A stretch of DNA of 62,089 nucleotides from Pseudomonadota bacterium (GCA_023457895.1 JAEXAY010000046.1:1-62089); one strand, 5' to 3'; counted from the first letter of the stretch, positions 15,756-24,688 are shown. Program-made: numbers and translations. The notes: generated by a model not told the origin, from the letters alone.

Positions 15756-16203
15756 TGGCGGCGTCCTTTTGACGGCAAAGGGAATAATGGCGTGCCATGT
15801 TGGCCCGCATGGTCTGGACAGTGCGGCGGACCTGCTCGATTTCGGTCGCGGAGATACCGTCCACCGCCTCTGTGAACATGGTTTCGCCCAGCGCCTGCAG
15901 CCGTTCGACAATCGGGCGCGCCTTGGGGGTGAGATAGAGCAGCCAGGCGCGGCGGTCCGCCGGGTCCGGGCGGCGTTCGACGAGACCCGCCTCCTGAAGC
16001 CGGTCGACCATGCGCGCAAGCGTAATCGGCTCGACTTCGAGATGATCGGCGAGCTGACCTTGGTTGGAGCCTTCTCGACGCACCAGCGCGGTCAGCATCC
16101 GCCATTGCGGACGCGTGACACCGATATGGCGCGCGCGCGCGTCGAACTCGCGCCGCATGCTGCGCGCCATGTCGGTGAAAAGAAAGGCGAGATTATCGTC
16201 CAT
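15748..16203 (-). CDS. MarR family transcriptional regulator
   Basis: A winged-helix repressor of about 151 aa, probably of the efflux operon it heads. Recognisable MarR features are the GVTRPQWRMLTALVRREGSN segment, the NQGQLADHLEVEPITLARMVDRL recognition region and the DRRAWLLYLT wing. I chose the ATG at 16203 (MDDNLAF) over a TTG at 16221. A near-perfect palindrome lies 35 nt upstream, so autoregulation with ligand-triggered release is likely. Confidence 0.93.
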   Translation of the reverse strand: MDDNLAFLFTDMARSMRREFDARARHIGVTRPQWRMLTALVRREGSNQGQLADHLEVEPITLARMVDRLQEAGLVERRPDPADRRAWLLYLTPKARPIVERLQALGETMFTEAVDGISATEIEQVRRTVQTMRANMARHYSLCRQKDAANG

Positions 16204-16237
16204 TGGCGGAAGACTCGGCAAGATTGATGCGGCCGAT

Positions 16238-16257
16238 ATAATAACAATGCTTATTAT
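16238..16257. promoter_or_regulatory. Candidate MarR operator
   Basis: The 20-bp palindrome ATAATAACAATGCTTATTAT has 8 of 10 matching half-site positions. It is strikingly AT-rich for this genome and lies directly upstream of the MarR start, as expected for an autoregulatory operator overlapping the promoter. Confidence 0.65.
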
Positions 16258-16347
16258 CTACAAGCTTTCTAATCGGCGAAATTCAAGGACGGGCTTGACG
16301 GGGTTTCGCTTATGGCTGACGCTTGACCCGAGAGGAGCCCCAAAGGC

Positions 16348-16788
16348 ATGACCATCACCAAGACCGGCGGCTGCCAGTGCGGGCGCATCCGCTACACCGC
16401 GACGCTTAAGAACAACGAGGCTTATCTTTGTCACTGCCGCATGTGCCAGCGCGCGACCGGCGGCGTTTCGATCGCTTTCGTCAATGTGCCGCAGGCCGAC
16501 GTCGTGTGGGAGCATGAGCCCGATCTCTACCGGTCGAGCCCGATTGCCTACCGCCCCTATTGCCGCGAATGCGGTACGCCACTGGGGTTTCGCTTTGTCG
16601 AGGGCGAAAATTGCGACCTGACCGTCGGCAGCCTCGATGACCCTTGGGACATGATCCCGACTCATCATTTCGGTGCGGAGAGCATGCACGAGGCGTGGCT
16701 CGACACCAGCACCCTGCCGCGCGATTCCAGCGACAGCAACCCGGCGCTGGTCGAACGCTGGAAACGTGCGGGCCGGGAGATGTCGTAG
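16348..16788 (+). CDS. GFA / CENP-V family zinc-binding protein
   Basis: This 146-aa protein belongs to the glutathione-dependent formaldehyde-activating enzyme (GFA) family. The metal-binding cysteines are all present: GGCQCGRIRY, CHCRMCQRATGG and YCRECGTPLGF. Members bind one or two zinc ions in a beta-tent fold. Few have a proven reaction, and formaldehyde activity should not be assumed. It lies divergent from the marR operon, and REPINs follow it. Confidence 0.92.
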   Translation: MTITKTGGCQCGRIRYTATLKNNEAYLCHCRMCQRATGGVSIAFVNVPQADVVWEHEPDLYRSSPIAYRPYCRECGTPLGFRFVEGENCDLTVGSLDDPWDMIPTHHFGAESMHEAWLDTSTLPRDSSDSNPALVERWKRAGREMS

Positions 16789-16803
16789 CTCGGGGGAAGT
16801 TTC

Positions 16804-16891
16804 GTCATGCTGAACTTGTTTCAGCATCCATAGGGCAGTGGTCCCTCGATGGTACGGGACGTATGGACCCTGAACCGAGTTCAGGGTGACG
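16804..16891. repeat. 88-bp REPIN, family A, copy 1
   Basis: Begins with GTCATGCTGAACTTGTTTCA and ends with CCTGAACCGAGTTCAGGGTG followed by ACG. The two ends are imperfect inverted copies, each itself a small palindrome (TGCTGAA/TTCAGCA and CCTGAA/TTCAGG). Exactly 88 bp, as are the other full copies. Confidence 0.9.
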
Positions 16892-16928
16892 AGGGAGGAT
16901 GGCGGGGCGGGCGTGTCTTGCAAGTTTC

Positions 16929-17016
16929 GTCATGCTGAACTCGTTTCAGCATCCATAGGGCGGTGGTTCCTCAATAGCGCGGGACCTATGGACCCTGAAA
17001 CAAGTTCAGGGTGACG
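16929..17016. repeat. 88-bp REPIN, family A, copy 2
   Basis: Same structure and length as copy 1 and in direct orientation 37 nt after it. The arms are GCTGAACTCGTTTCAGC and CCTGAAACAAGTTCAGG. Confidence 0.9.
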
Positions 17017-17046
17017 AAGGGTGGAGGGCTTGGCATAAGGCGGGCC

Positions 17047-17799
17047 ATGACCATTCACCATTTCACCGCCTCCGACGGCGTCAAGCTCGCCTATCGTGTC
17101 ATCGGCGAGGGCAACCCCCGCGACATCCTCCTCATCCACGGGCTCTTTTCCAGCGCCGAGCTCAACTGGATCAAGTTCGGCCATGTGCAGAAACTGGCCG
17201 ACGCCGGGTTTCGCGTGATCCTCCCCGACCTGCGCGCGCACGGAGACAGCGAGGCGCCGCATGGGGCGGAACATTATCCGGACGACATATTGGCGCGCGA
17301 CATGGAGGAGCTGATCGCGCATCTCGGCATCGGCGCCTATGATCTCGGCGGTTTCTCGCTCGGCGCGCGCACCACCGTGCGGCTCCTCATGCGCGGGGCG
17401 CAGCCGGACCGGGTGATCCTCGCCGGCATGGGGCTCGAGGGACTCGCCGGGTGGAGCCGCCGCAGGGATTTCTTCCTCGCCGCGATCGACGCCTATGACA
17501 CCGCGAAGCGCGACAGCCCCTATTTCATGGCGGTGAGCTTCATGAAGACGATGAAGGTCGACCGTGACGCGATGCGGCTGCTGCTGGCGACCTTCACCGA
17601 CACCGATCCGCAGGATTTGCAGGCGATCCGCCAGCCGGTGCTGGTGGTGTGCGGCACCGAGGACGAGGACAATGGCTCGGCGGAAAAGCTGGTCGCCGCG
17701 CTCCCCGATGCGACCTATGCCCCGATGCCCGGCACGCATATGTCGAGCGTCACCGGCCCCGCATTGGGCGAGGCCATGGCGGGGTTTCTCGCGGATTAG
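17047..17799 (+). CDS. Alpha/beta-fold hydrolase
   Basis: A 250-aa serine hydrolase. The HGLFSS segment provides the oxyanion region, Ser in GGFSLGAR is the nucleophile, and the acid and base are likely Asp in GTEDEDNG and His in PGTHMSSV. There is no signal peptide, so it is cytoplasmic. The substrate is unknown; related proteins are esterases or lactonases. I chose ATG 17047 because the longer open frame starts inside REPIN copy 2. It is flanked by REPINs on both sides. Confidence 0.9.
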   Translation: MTIHHFTASDGVKLAYRVIGEGNPRDILLIHGLFSSAELNWIKFGHVQKLADAGFRVILPDLRAHGDSEAPHGAEHYPDDILARDMEELIAHLGIGAYDLGGFSLGARTTVRLLMRGAQPDRVILAGMGLEGLAGWSRRRDFFLAAIDAYDTAKRDSPYFMAVSFMKTMKVDRDAMRLLLATFTDTDPQDLQAIRQPVLVVCGTEDEDNGSAEKLVAALPDATYAPMPGTHMSSVTGPALGEAMAGFLAD

Positions 17800-17864
17800 G
17801 TAGCCGTGTTCCTGCGAAGGCAGGAACCCAGGGCGGGGCAGGGGCGCGTCCTTTTTCTCCTTTC

Positions 17865-17952
17865 GTCATGCTATACTTGATTCAGCATCCATAGGGCAGT
17901 GGTCCCTCGATGGCGCGGGACATATGGACCCTGAACCAAGTTCAGGGTGACG
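17865..17952. repeat. 88-bp REPIN, family A, copy 3
   Basis: First full copy in the 446-base gap between the hydrolase and the M2 peptidase. The left arm has diverged (GTCATGCTATACTTGATTCA), weakening its palindrome. The right arm is intact. Confidence 0.88.
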
Positions 17953-17990
17953 GCGGGAGGATAACGGGCGCGTTCTTTTTCCGCGCCTTC

Positions 17991-18078
17991 GTCATGCTGA
18001 ACTTGTTTCAGCATCCATACGGCAGTGGATTCTCGATAGTGCGGGACGTATGGACCCTGAAACAAGTTCAGGGTGACG
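17991..18078. repeat. 88-bp REPIN, family A, copy 4
   Basis: Second full copy in the same gap, in direct orientation 38 nt after copy 3. Both arms are intact. Confidence 0.9.
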
Positions 18079-18107
18079 GGGAGGAAGGCAGAGCCGGGGC
18101 TGCGCGT

Positions 18108-18130
18108 CCTGAACCGAGTTCAGGGTGACG
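18108..18130. repeat. Half REP, family A
   Basis: Only the right arm is present (CCTGAACCGAGTTCAGGGTG plus ACG). The rest of the 17800-18245 gap (18131-18245) contains the leader of the peptidase gene and nothing else that I can identify. Confidence 0.8.
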
Positions 18131-18245
18131 AAGGCGGGATGGCGAGTTCACTCCGCTATTGCCGGATACGCTTGACGCGACTCCGCAAGTTCGTCTCTAC
18201 TGCAACCATCACAAAAAACCCAAAAGACCAGAGGATCGCGACCCC

Positions 18246-20156
18246 ATGAAATCGAGCCTGTTTCTTTCCTCCGCCTGTGCCGTGATCGCGCTGGCGGCCA
18301 GTCCGGCATTGGCCGAGGACGCCGCACCCGCTGCCTCGGCTGCCGCACAAGGCGCTCCTGCCCCTGCCGCGGCACCCGGCGTCGCTGATGCCGAAGCCTT
18401 TATCAAGGCGGCGGAAAAGGAATTGTTCGATTATTCGGTCGAAGCGTCGAAAGTCGCGTGGGTCAATTCCACCTTCATCACCGATGACACCGACGCGCTG
18501 ATGGCAGCGGCCGGCACCAAAGGCACCGAAATGTCGGTACGGCTCGCGCTCGAGGCGGCAAAATATCAGGCGGTCCCGGGCCTTTCCGCGGAAACCAAGC
18601 GCAAGCTCGATATCCTGCGCGGCGGGCTCGTCCTGCCCGCACCGACCAAGCCGGGGGCCGCGACCGAACTCAACGAGATCGCGACCCGGCTGCAATCGAC
18701 CTATGGCAAGGGCAAGGGCACGCTGAACGGCCAGCCGATCTCGGGCTCGGACATCGAGGCCGCAATGGGCACCAACCGCGACCCTGCCAAACTCCAGGAA
18801 ATGTGGACGAGCTGGCATGACAATGTCGGCAAGCCGATGAAGGCCGATTATGCGCGGATGGTCGAAATCGCCAATGAAGGGGCCAAGGAGCTCGGCTATG
18901 CCGATACCGGCGCGATGTGGCGCTCGGGCTATGACATGCCGCCCGCGCAGTTCGCCGCCACCATGGATCGCCTCTGGAACCAGGTGAAGCCGCTCTATGA
19001 CGATCTCCACTGCTTCACCCGCAGCAAGCTCAACGAAAAATATGGCGATGCGGTGCAGCCCAGGACCGGACCGATCCGCGCCGACCTCCTCGGCAATATG
19101 TGGGCGCAGGAATGGGGCAATATCTATGATATTGTCGCGCCTGCGGGGGCGGGCGATATCGGTTATGACGTCACCGAACTGCTCGCGGCCAAGGGGCTGG
19201 TCGAGGCGCCCGCGACCGAGACCGATCCGGTCAAGCGCGAGGCCGCTGCGCGCGAGATGGTGAAGATGGGCGAGGGCTTCTTTTCCTCGCTCGGTTTCGC
19301 GCCGTTGCCGCAGACATTCTGGGACCGCTCGCTGTTCATCAAGCCGCGCGACCGCGAGGTGGTGTGCCATGCCTCGGCCTGGGATCTCGACAACAAGGAC
19401 GACATCCGCATCAAGATGTGCATCAAGCCCAATGGTGACGATTTCGTCACCATCCATCACGAACTGGGCCACAATTATTACCAGCGCGCCTACAATAACC
19501 AGAGCTATCTCCACCTGAACGGTGCCAATGATGGCTTCCACGAGGCGATCGGTGACATGGTCGCGCTGTCGATGACGCCCGAATATCTCGTCCAGATCGG
19601 CCTGCTCGACAAGGCCAAGGTGCCGGATGCGAGCAAGGACACCGGCCTGCTGCTGCGGCAGGCGATGGACAAGATCGCGTTCCTGCCGTTCGGCCTGATG
19701 GTCGACAAGTGGCGCTGGGGCGTGTTCGACGGATCGACGACGCCCGCCAATTACAACAAGTCGTGGACCGACCTGCGCCTCCAATATCAGGGCATCACAC
19801 CCCCGGCCGCGCGCGGTGCGGACAATTTCGACCCCGGCGCGAAATTCCATATTCCGGGGAACACGCCCTATGCGCGCTATTTCCTCGCGCGCATCCTCCA
19901 GTTCCAGTTCTATGAGGCGGCGTGCAAGCAGGCGGGCTGGAAGGGGCCGCTCCACCGCTGTTCCTTCTATGGCAACAAGACGGTCGGCGCCAATTTGAAC
20001 CGCATGCTCGAAATGGGCGCGTCGAAGCCATGGCCCGACGCGCTCCAGGCCTTCACCGGCAGCCGCGAGATGGACGGCCGCTCGATGCTCAAATATTTCG
20101 CGCCGCTGCAGACCTGGCTCAAGCAGCAGAACAAGGGCAAGACCTGCGGCTGGTGA
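18246..20156 (+). CDS. M2 family metallopeptidase (peptidyl-dipeptidase A / ACE-like)
   Basis: This 636-aa exported zinc peptidase is related to angiotensin-converting enzyme and removes C-terminal dipeptides. A signal peptide covers about residues 1-22 (cleavage after ALA in PALAEDA). The zinc site is HELGH at residues 405-409, with the third ligand Glu433 in FHEAIGDM. The 24-residue spacing is the same as in ACE. I chose ATG 18246, which gives the signal peptide; the open frame upstream has none. Periplasmic peptide use is likely, alongside the DPP IV-like enzyme at 4243. Confidence 0.94.
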   Translation: MKSSLFLSSACAVIALAASPALAEDAAPAASAAAQGAPAPAAAPGVADAEAFIKAAEKELFDYSVEASKVAWVNSTFITDDTDALMAAAGTKGTEMSVRLALEAAKYQAVPGLSAETKRKLDILRGGLVLPAPTKPGAATELNEIATRLQSTYGKGKGTLNGQPISGSDIEAAMGTNRDPAKLQEMWTSWHDNVGKPMKADYARMVEIANEGAKELGYADTGAMWRSGYDMPPAQFAATMDRLWNQVKPLYDDLHCFTRSKLNEKYGDAVQPRTGPIRADLLGNMWAQEWGNIYDIVAPAGAGDIGYDVTELLAAKGLVEAPATETDPVKREAAAREMVKMGEGFFSSLGFAPLPQTFWDRSLFIKPRDREVVCHASAWDLDNKDDIRIKMCIKPNGDDFVTIHHELGHNYYQRAYNNQSYLHLNGANDGFHEAIGDMVALSMTPEYLVQIGLLDKAKVPDASKDTGLLLRQAMDKIAFLPFGLMVDKWRWGVFDGSTTPANYNKSWTDLRLQYQGITPPAARGADNFDPGAKFHIPGNTPYARYFLARILQFQFYEAACKQAGWKGPLHRCSFYGNKTVGANLNRMLEMGASKPWPDALQAFTGSREMDGRSMLKYFAPLQTWLKQQNKGKTCGW

Positions 20157-20237
20157 GCGATGGATTAACGAACGGGGTGACAGGCGGCCATTATGGCTGT
20201 CTTCCCCCCGTCATGCCCTGCTGCTAAACCGCCTCGC

Positions 20238-21671
20238 ATGAACAGAACAGAACAGATCATCGATCAGCTCCAGGCTGAATTTTCCGCTTCGGTCCAGCGA
20301 TTGCAGGAGGCGATCCGCACCTATACCGCGACCGGCGCCGCGCCCGATCCGGCGATGCGCAGCGACGGCAGCTTTGCCTATCCCGAACTGGTGGTGCGCT
20401 ATGCCGGTGTCGAGCTCAAGTCGGGCAAGCAGGCGTTTGCGCGCATCGACCAGCCGGGCACTTATCGCACCACGGTGACGCGCCCCCAGATGTTTGCCGA
20501 TTATCTGCGCGAACAGCTTGACCTCTTATTCGAGCAATATGAGGTCGAGGTCGAGGTCCGCCGTAGCCGGCAGGAAATCCCGTTCCCCTATGTGCTCGAC
20601 CCGGCGGGCGAGATGGTATCGGGGACGACCACGCCGCTCGAACTCGCGCGCTATTTCCCCGCGACCGAGCTTGCCGACATCGGCGACGAGCTCGCCGACG
20701 GCCTGTTCAAACGCCCCGACGAAACCTATCCGCTGATGCTGTTCGATGGGCTCCGGACCGATTTCAGCCTCGCGCGGCTGCGCCATTATACCGGCACCCC
20801 GCCTGAGCATGTGCAGCGCTATATCCTCTTCACCAACTATCACCGCTATGTTGACGAGTTCGTCGAATGGGCCTGCGGGCAGATCGGCAAGGGCAAATAT
20901 GTCGCGCTATCGGGCGCCGGCGGGCTCTATACCGAGCAGCCGCACGCCCAGCCTTCGCAGCTTGTCGCGGACAGCGCGTGGCGGCGGCACCAGATGCCCG
21001 CCTATCACCTCATTGCCGCGGATGGTCACGGCATCACGCTGGTCAATATCGGGGTAGGTCCGTCCAATGCCAAGACGATCACCGATCACCTCGCCGTGCT
21101 GCGCCCCGAAGCCTGGCTGATGATCGGCCATTGCGGCGGCCTCCGGTCGACCCAGCGGATCGGCGATTATGTGCTCGCCCACGCCTATCTGCGCGACGAT
21201 CATATCATGGACAGCGTGCTGCCGCCCGAAATCCCGATCCCCCCGATCGCCGAGGTGCAGCAGGCGCTCGCGGCGGCGGCAGAGGAGGTTTCCGGTTCGA
21301 GCGGCGCGGACCTCAAGCGCCGGATGCGCACCGGCACGGTCGTCACCACCGACGACCGCAACTGGGAGCTGCGCTATTCGAGCTCGGCGCTGCGGTTCAG
21401 CCAGAGCCGCGCGATCGGCATCGACATGGAATCGGCGACGATCGCCGCGCAGGGCTATCGCTTCCGCGTGCCCTATGGGACGCTGCTGTGCGTCTCCGAC
21501 AAGCCGCTGCACGGGGAGCTGAAACTGCCGGGACAGGCCAACCGCTTCTACGAACAGGCGATCGCCGCGCACATGCAGATCGGCATCAAGACCTGCGAAC
21601 TGATGCGCGACGAGGGCGCGAAACTCCACAGCCGCAAACTGCGCGCGTTCAACGAGCCGCCGTTCCGGTGA
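20238..21671 (+). CDS. amn: AMP nucleosidase
   Basis: AMP nucleosidase cleaves AMP to adenine and ribose-5-phosphate and helps set the adenylate pool. At 477 aa it is close to the E. coli length. The N-terminal domain (LVVRYAGVELKSGKQAFARI; YRTTVTRPQMF) and the C-terminal phosphorylase-like domain (YVALSGAGGLYT, IGHCGGLRSTQRIGDYVLAH, IDMESATIAAQGYRFRVPYG) are both clear. The start is ATG 20238; the upstream extension is unsupported. Confidence 0.95.
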   Translation: MNRTEQIIDQLQAEFSASVQRLQEAIRTYTATGAAPDPAMRSDGSFAYPELVVRYAGVELKSGKQAFARIDQPGTYRTTVTRPQMFADYLREQLDLLFEQYEVEVEVRRSRQEIPFPYVLDPAGEMVSGTTTPLELARYFPATELADIGDELADGLFKRPDETYPLMLFDGLRTDFSLARLRHYTGTPPEHVQRYILFTNYHRYVDEFVEWACGQIGKGKYVALSGAGGLYTEQPHAQPSQLVADSAWRRHQMPAYHLIAADGHGITLVNIGVGPSNAKTITDHLAVLRPEAWLMIGHCGGLRSTQRIGDYVLAHAYLRDDHIMDSVLPPEIPIPPIAEVQQALAAAAEEVSGSSGADLKRRMRTGTVVTTDDRNWELRYSSSALRFSQSRAIGIDMESATIAAQGYRFRVPYGTLLCVSDKPLHGELKLPGQANRFYEQAIAAHMQIGIKTCELMRDEGAKLHSRKLRAFNEPPFR

Positions 21672-21700
21672 GGCGAGTATTTGAGACCCCTTTTCCGCCC

Positions 21701-21788
21701 GTCATGCTGAACTTGTTTCAGCATCCATAAGGCAGTGGTTCGTCGATGGTGCGGGACGTATGGACCCTGAAACAAGTTCAGGGTGACG
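21701..21788. repeat. 88-bp REPIN, family A, copy 5
   Basis: Full copy with both arms, in the gap between the convergent amn and peroxiredoxin genes. Same orientation as copies 1-4. Confidence 0.9.
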
Positions 21789-21862
21789 ATGGTGGCAACG
21801 GTAACGTTGGCTTTGGCGGGGGAAGGTCCTTCCCCCGCGCCGAGGGAAGGACCTTGCCATGA

Positions 21863-22342
21863 TCAGAGCTGACCGAGCATATGCTCCGCGCTCGACACCT
21901 TGTAATCGCCCGGTTCCTCGACGTTGAGCTGTTCGACCACGCCATCGTTGACGACCATCGAGAAGCGCTGTCCGCGCTTGCCCATGCCAAATTTGCTGCC
22001 GTCCATGGTGAGGCCTGCGGCTTCGGCGAAATCGCCATTGCCGTCGGCGAGCATGGTGACGTCCGATGAACCGGCATCCTTGCCCCAGGCGCCCATGACG
22101 AAGGCGTCGTTGACCGCGGTGCAGGCGATCTCGTCGATGCCCTTGGCCTTCAGCTCGCCGGCCTTTTCGACATAGCTCGGCAGGTGCTTGGCCGAGCAGG
22201 TCGGGGTGTAGGCGCCGGGCACGGAGAAGAGCGCGACCTTGCGGCCCTTGAAATAATCGCCGCTCGAAACCTGTTCGGGGCCTTCGGCGCCGGCCTTGGT
22301 GAAGGTCACGTCGGGGATGCGGTCACCAACTTTGAGGGTCAT
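21863..22342 (-). CDS. Peroxiredoxin, Prx5 type
   Basis: A 159-aa thiol peroxidase of the Prx5/AhpE-like group. The peroxidatic Cys49 sits in VPGAYTPTCSAKHLP. Cys74 matches the conserved non-catalytic Cys of Prx5. There is no late Cys to act as an internal resolving residue, so reduction by glutathione/glutaredoxin or an outside thiol is likely. The ATG at 22342 has a strong GGAGAAG upstream. It reduces hydrogen peroxide and alkyl peroxides in the cytoplasm. Confidence 0.94.
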   Translation of the reverse strand: MTLKVGDRIPDVTFTKAGAEGPEQVSSGDYFKGRKVALFSVPGAYTPTCSAKHLPSYVEKAGELKAKGIDEIACTAVNDAFVMGAWGKDAGSSDVTMLADGNGDFAEAAGLTMDGSKFGMGKRGQRFSMVVNDGVVEQLNVEEPGDYKVSSAEHMLGQL

Positions 22343-22461
22343 CAATCTTCTCCTTTGCTGTGTGGGTTGGGTTGCAAATGGGGCCTCGCCGTGCGTGTTC
22401 AAGGGGCGGCGCGCAAGTTCCAAGGTGACGGAGGCGGAGAGGGCGGCTAGAAGCACGAGGC

Positions 22462-23025
22462 ATGACCGACTTTGCTCCTTATTATCCCGGCCAGTTCCTG
22501 CTCGCGCTCCCCGGCATGGGCGATCCGCGCTTTGCCCAGGCGGTGATCGCGCTCTGCACCCATGACGAGCAGGGTGCGCTCGGCATCGGCATCGGCCAGT
22601 TGTTCGCCGAGATGAAGATGGGCGACCTGTTCGACCAGCTCGGCATCGAAGGGACCAATGGCCGCGATGTGCCGGTGCATTATGGCGGCCCGGTCGACCA
22701 GACGCGCGGCTTTGTCCTGCACAGCCTCGACTGGGGCGGGCAGGACAGCGCGGATGTCGCGGGCAAATGGGGGCTATCCAATTCGCTCGACGTGTTGCGC
22801 GCGATCGCCGAAGGGCGGGGGCCGAGCCGCTGGATGGTGTCGCTGGGCTATGCCGGATGGAGCGCGGGGCAGCTCGAGGAAGAACTCCACCAAAATGCCT
22901 GGCATGTGACGCAAGGATCGGACGCGCTGCTGTTCGACATGCCCGCCAACGCCCGCTGGGCACGCGCTTATGCCGATGACGGCGTCGATGTGCGGTTGCT
23001 GAGCGCGACGGGTGGTAACGCCTGA
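22462..23025 (+). CDS. YqgE/AlgH family protein (DUF179)
   Basis: A 187-aa member of the DUF179 family. Characteristic segments are QFLLALPGMGDPRFAQAVIALC, VPVHYGGPVDQTRGFVLH and WMVSLGYAGWSAGQLEEEL. The role is unsettled; AlgH was linked to alginate regulation in Pseudomonas. Cytoplasmic. It is divergent from the peroxiredoxin gene with 119 nt between starts. Confidence 0.93.
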   Translation: MTDFAPYYPGQFLLALPGMGDPRFAQAVIALCTHDEQGALGIGIGQLFAEMKMGDLFDQLGIEGTNGRDVPVHYGGPVDQTRGFVLHSLDWGGQDSADVAGKWGLSNSLDVLRAIAEGRGPSRWMVSLGYAGWSAGQLEEELHQNAWHVTQGSDALLFDMPANARWARAYADDGVDVRLLSATGGNA

Positions 23026-23067
23026 ACAGCGGGGCGTGGTCGCGGTTCCTCGGTATGCTCACATGAC

Positions 23068-23083
23068 ATAAAGCTTTCTTTAT
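23068..23083. promoter_or_regulatory. Candidate operator upstream of ahcY
   Basis: The inverted repeat ATAAAG-CTTT-CTTTAT has perfect 6-bp half-sites in an otherwise GC-rich leader, 71 nt before the ahcY start. ArsR-type SahR regulators of the methyl cycle bind AT-rich palindromes upstream of such genes; that link is inference. No SAH riboswitch consensus was found here. Confidence 0.45.
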
Positions 23084-23154
23084 ATCTCCTTGCGCCGGCG
23101 CGGCGGCCTCGCTATAGGCGCGCGCAACTTGTCTTTCCCGAATGGAGAAATATC

Positions 23155-24552
23155 GTGGCAGCAGCCCAGAATGACTATGTCATCGCCGACATCGGCCTTG
23201 CCGATTTTGGCCGCAAGGAAATTGCGATCGCCGAAACCGAAATGCCGGGTCTGATGGCGCTGCGCGACGAATATGGCGCGGCGCAGCCCCTGAAGGGCGC
23301 GCGTATTACGGGCTCGCTCCATATGACGATCCAGACCGCGGTGCTGATCGAAACGCTGAAGGCGCTGGGCGCCGAGCTGCGTTGGGCGACGTGCAACATC
23401 TTTTCGACGCAGGACCATGCGGCGGCAGCGATCGCCGCGCAGGGCATCCCGGTGTTCGCGGTCAAGGGCGAAAGCCTTGCCGATTACTGGGATTATGTCG
23501 GCCGCATCTTCGATTGGGGCGATGAGCCCTGCAACATGATCCTCGACGATGGCGGCGACGCCACCATGTTCGCCCTCTGGGGCGCGCGCCTCGAAGCCGG
23601 GGAAAGCTTTTCCGCTCCCGAAAATGACGAGGAAATCGAATTCCAGCGCGCGGTCAAGGAATTCATCGCGGCGAAGCCCGGTTACCTCACCAAGACTGTC
23701 GAAGCGATCAAGGGCGTGTCGGAAGAAACCACCACCGGCGTGATGCGGCTCTACCAGCTCGCCAAGCAGGGCAAGCTGCCGTTCCCCGCGATCAACGTCA
23801 ATGACTCGGTCACCAAGTCGAAGTTCGACAATCTCTATGGCTGCAAGGAAAGCCTCGTCGATGCGATCCGCCGTGCGACCGACACGATGCTCGCAGGCAA
23901 GGTTGCGACCGTGTGCGGCTTTGGCGACGTCGGCAAGGGTTCGGCGGAATCGCTGCGCAATGGCGGCGCGCGCGTGCTCGTCACCGAAATCGACCCGATC
24001 TGCGCGCTCCAGGCGGCGATGCAGGGCTTTGAAGTTGTCACCATGGAAGACGCAGTGCAGCGGTCGGACATTTTCGTGACCGCCACCGGCAATGCCGACG
24101 TCATCACCGCCGACCACATGAAGGCGATGAAGCCGATGGCGATTGTCTGCAACATCGGCCACTTCGACAGTGAAATCCAGATCGCGCAGCTTTCCAACTA
24201 TAAGTGGACTGAGGTGAAGCCCGGCACCGATCTCGTGGAGTTTCCGGACGGCAAGCAGATCATCGTTCTCGCCAAGGGCCGCCTGGTGAACCTCGGCTGC
24301 GCCACCGGCCACCCCAGCTTCGTGATGTCGTCCTCCTTCACCAATCAGGTGCTCGCGCAGATCGAACTTTATACCAAGGGCGATGAGTATCAGAACGACG
24401 TTTACGTCCTGCCCAAGCATCTCGACGAGAAGGTCGCCGCGCTGCACCTCGAAAAGCTGGGCGTCAAGCTCACCACGCTGACCCAGAAGCAGGCGGATTA
24501 TATCGGCGTTCCGGTCGAAGGCCCGTTCAAGCCCGATCATTACCGCTATTGA
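23155..24552 (+). CDS. ahcY: Adenosylhomocysteinase (S-adenosylhomocysteine hydrolase)
   Basis: This enzyme splits S-adenosylhomocysteine to adenosine and homocysteine, relieving product inhibition of methyltransferases. At 465 aa it has the typical length. The NAD-binding loop is VCGFGDVGKGSAESLR; other hallmarks are LTGSLHMT-like GSLHMTIQTAVLIETL, NINDSVTKSKFDNLYG (here NVNDSVTK) and the C-terminal KPDHYRY. The start is GTG 23155 with GGAG 7 nt upstream. Terminator at 24561. Confidence 0.98.
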   Translation: MAAAQNDYVIADIGLADFGRKEIAIAETEMPGLMALRDEYGAAQPLKGARITGSLHMTIQTAVLIETLKALGAELRWATCNIFSTQDHAAAAIAAQGIPVFAVKGESLADYWDYVGRIFDWGDEPCNMILDDGGDATMFALWGARLEAGESFSAPENDEEIEFQRAVKEFIAAKPGYLTKTVEAIKGVSEETTTGVMRLYQLAKQGKLPFPAINVNDSVTKSKFDNLYGCKESLVDAIRRATDTMLAGKVATVCGFGDVGKGSAESLRNGGARVLVTEIDPICALQAAMQGFEVVTMEDAVQRSDIFVTATGNADVITADHMKAMKPMAIVCNIGHFDSEIQIAQLSNYKWTEVKPGTDLVEFPDGKQIIVLAKGRLVNLGCATGHPSFVMSSSFTNQVLAQIELYTKGDEYQNDVYVLPKHLDEKVAALHLEKLGVKLTTLTQKQADYIGVPVEGPFKPDHYRY

Positions 24553-24560
24553 GGCGTCAT

Positions 24561-24593
24561 CCCTCTCCCCTTGGGGGAGAGGGTTTCGCTTTT
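24561..24593 (+). terminator. Rho-independent terminator after ahcY
   Basis: A 10-bp perfect stem, CCCTCTCCCC-TTG-GGGGAGAGGG, is followed by TTTCGCTTTTT. It lies 8 nt after the ahcY stop and separates ahcY from divL. Confidence 0.85.
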
Positions 24594-24688
24594 TCCGCCC
24601 GCGCCATCATTTTTTGCCGCGCCCGCTTCACCCGCTGCGCGCACTAGGCTAGGGGCGGTGGGATGCAGTTGCTCCCGGCCTTGACGTC

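Noticed and set aside
16929..17016. Start codons inside REPIN copies for the hydrolase and other open frames
   Set aside because: The REPIN tail GTGACGAAGG offers a GTG, but the ATG at 17047 gives the full hydrolase fold without it.
23101..23154. Possible SAH riboswitch in the ahcY leader
   Set aside because: No match to the conserved SAH aptamer core was found; the leader is short and mainly GC.
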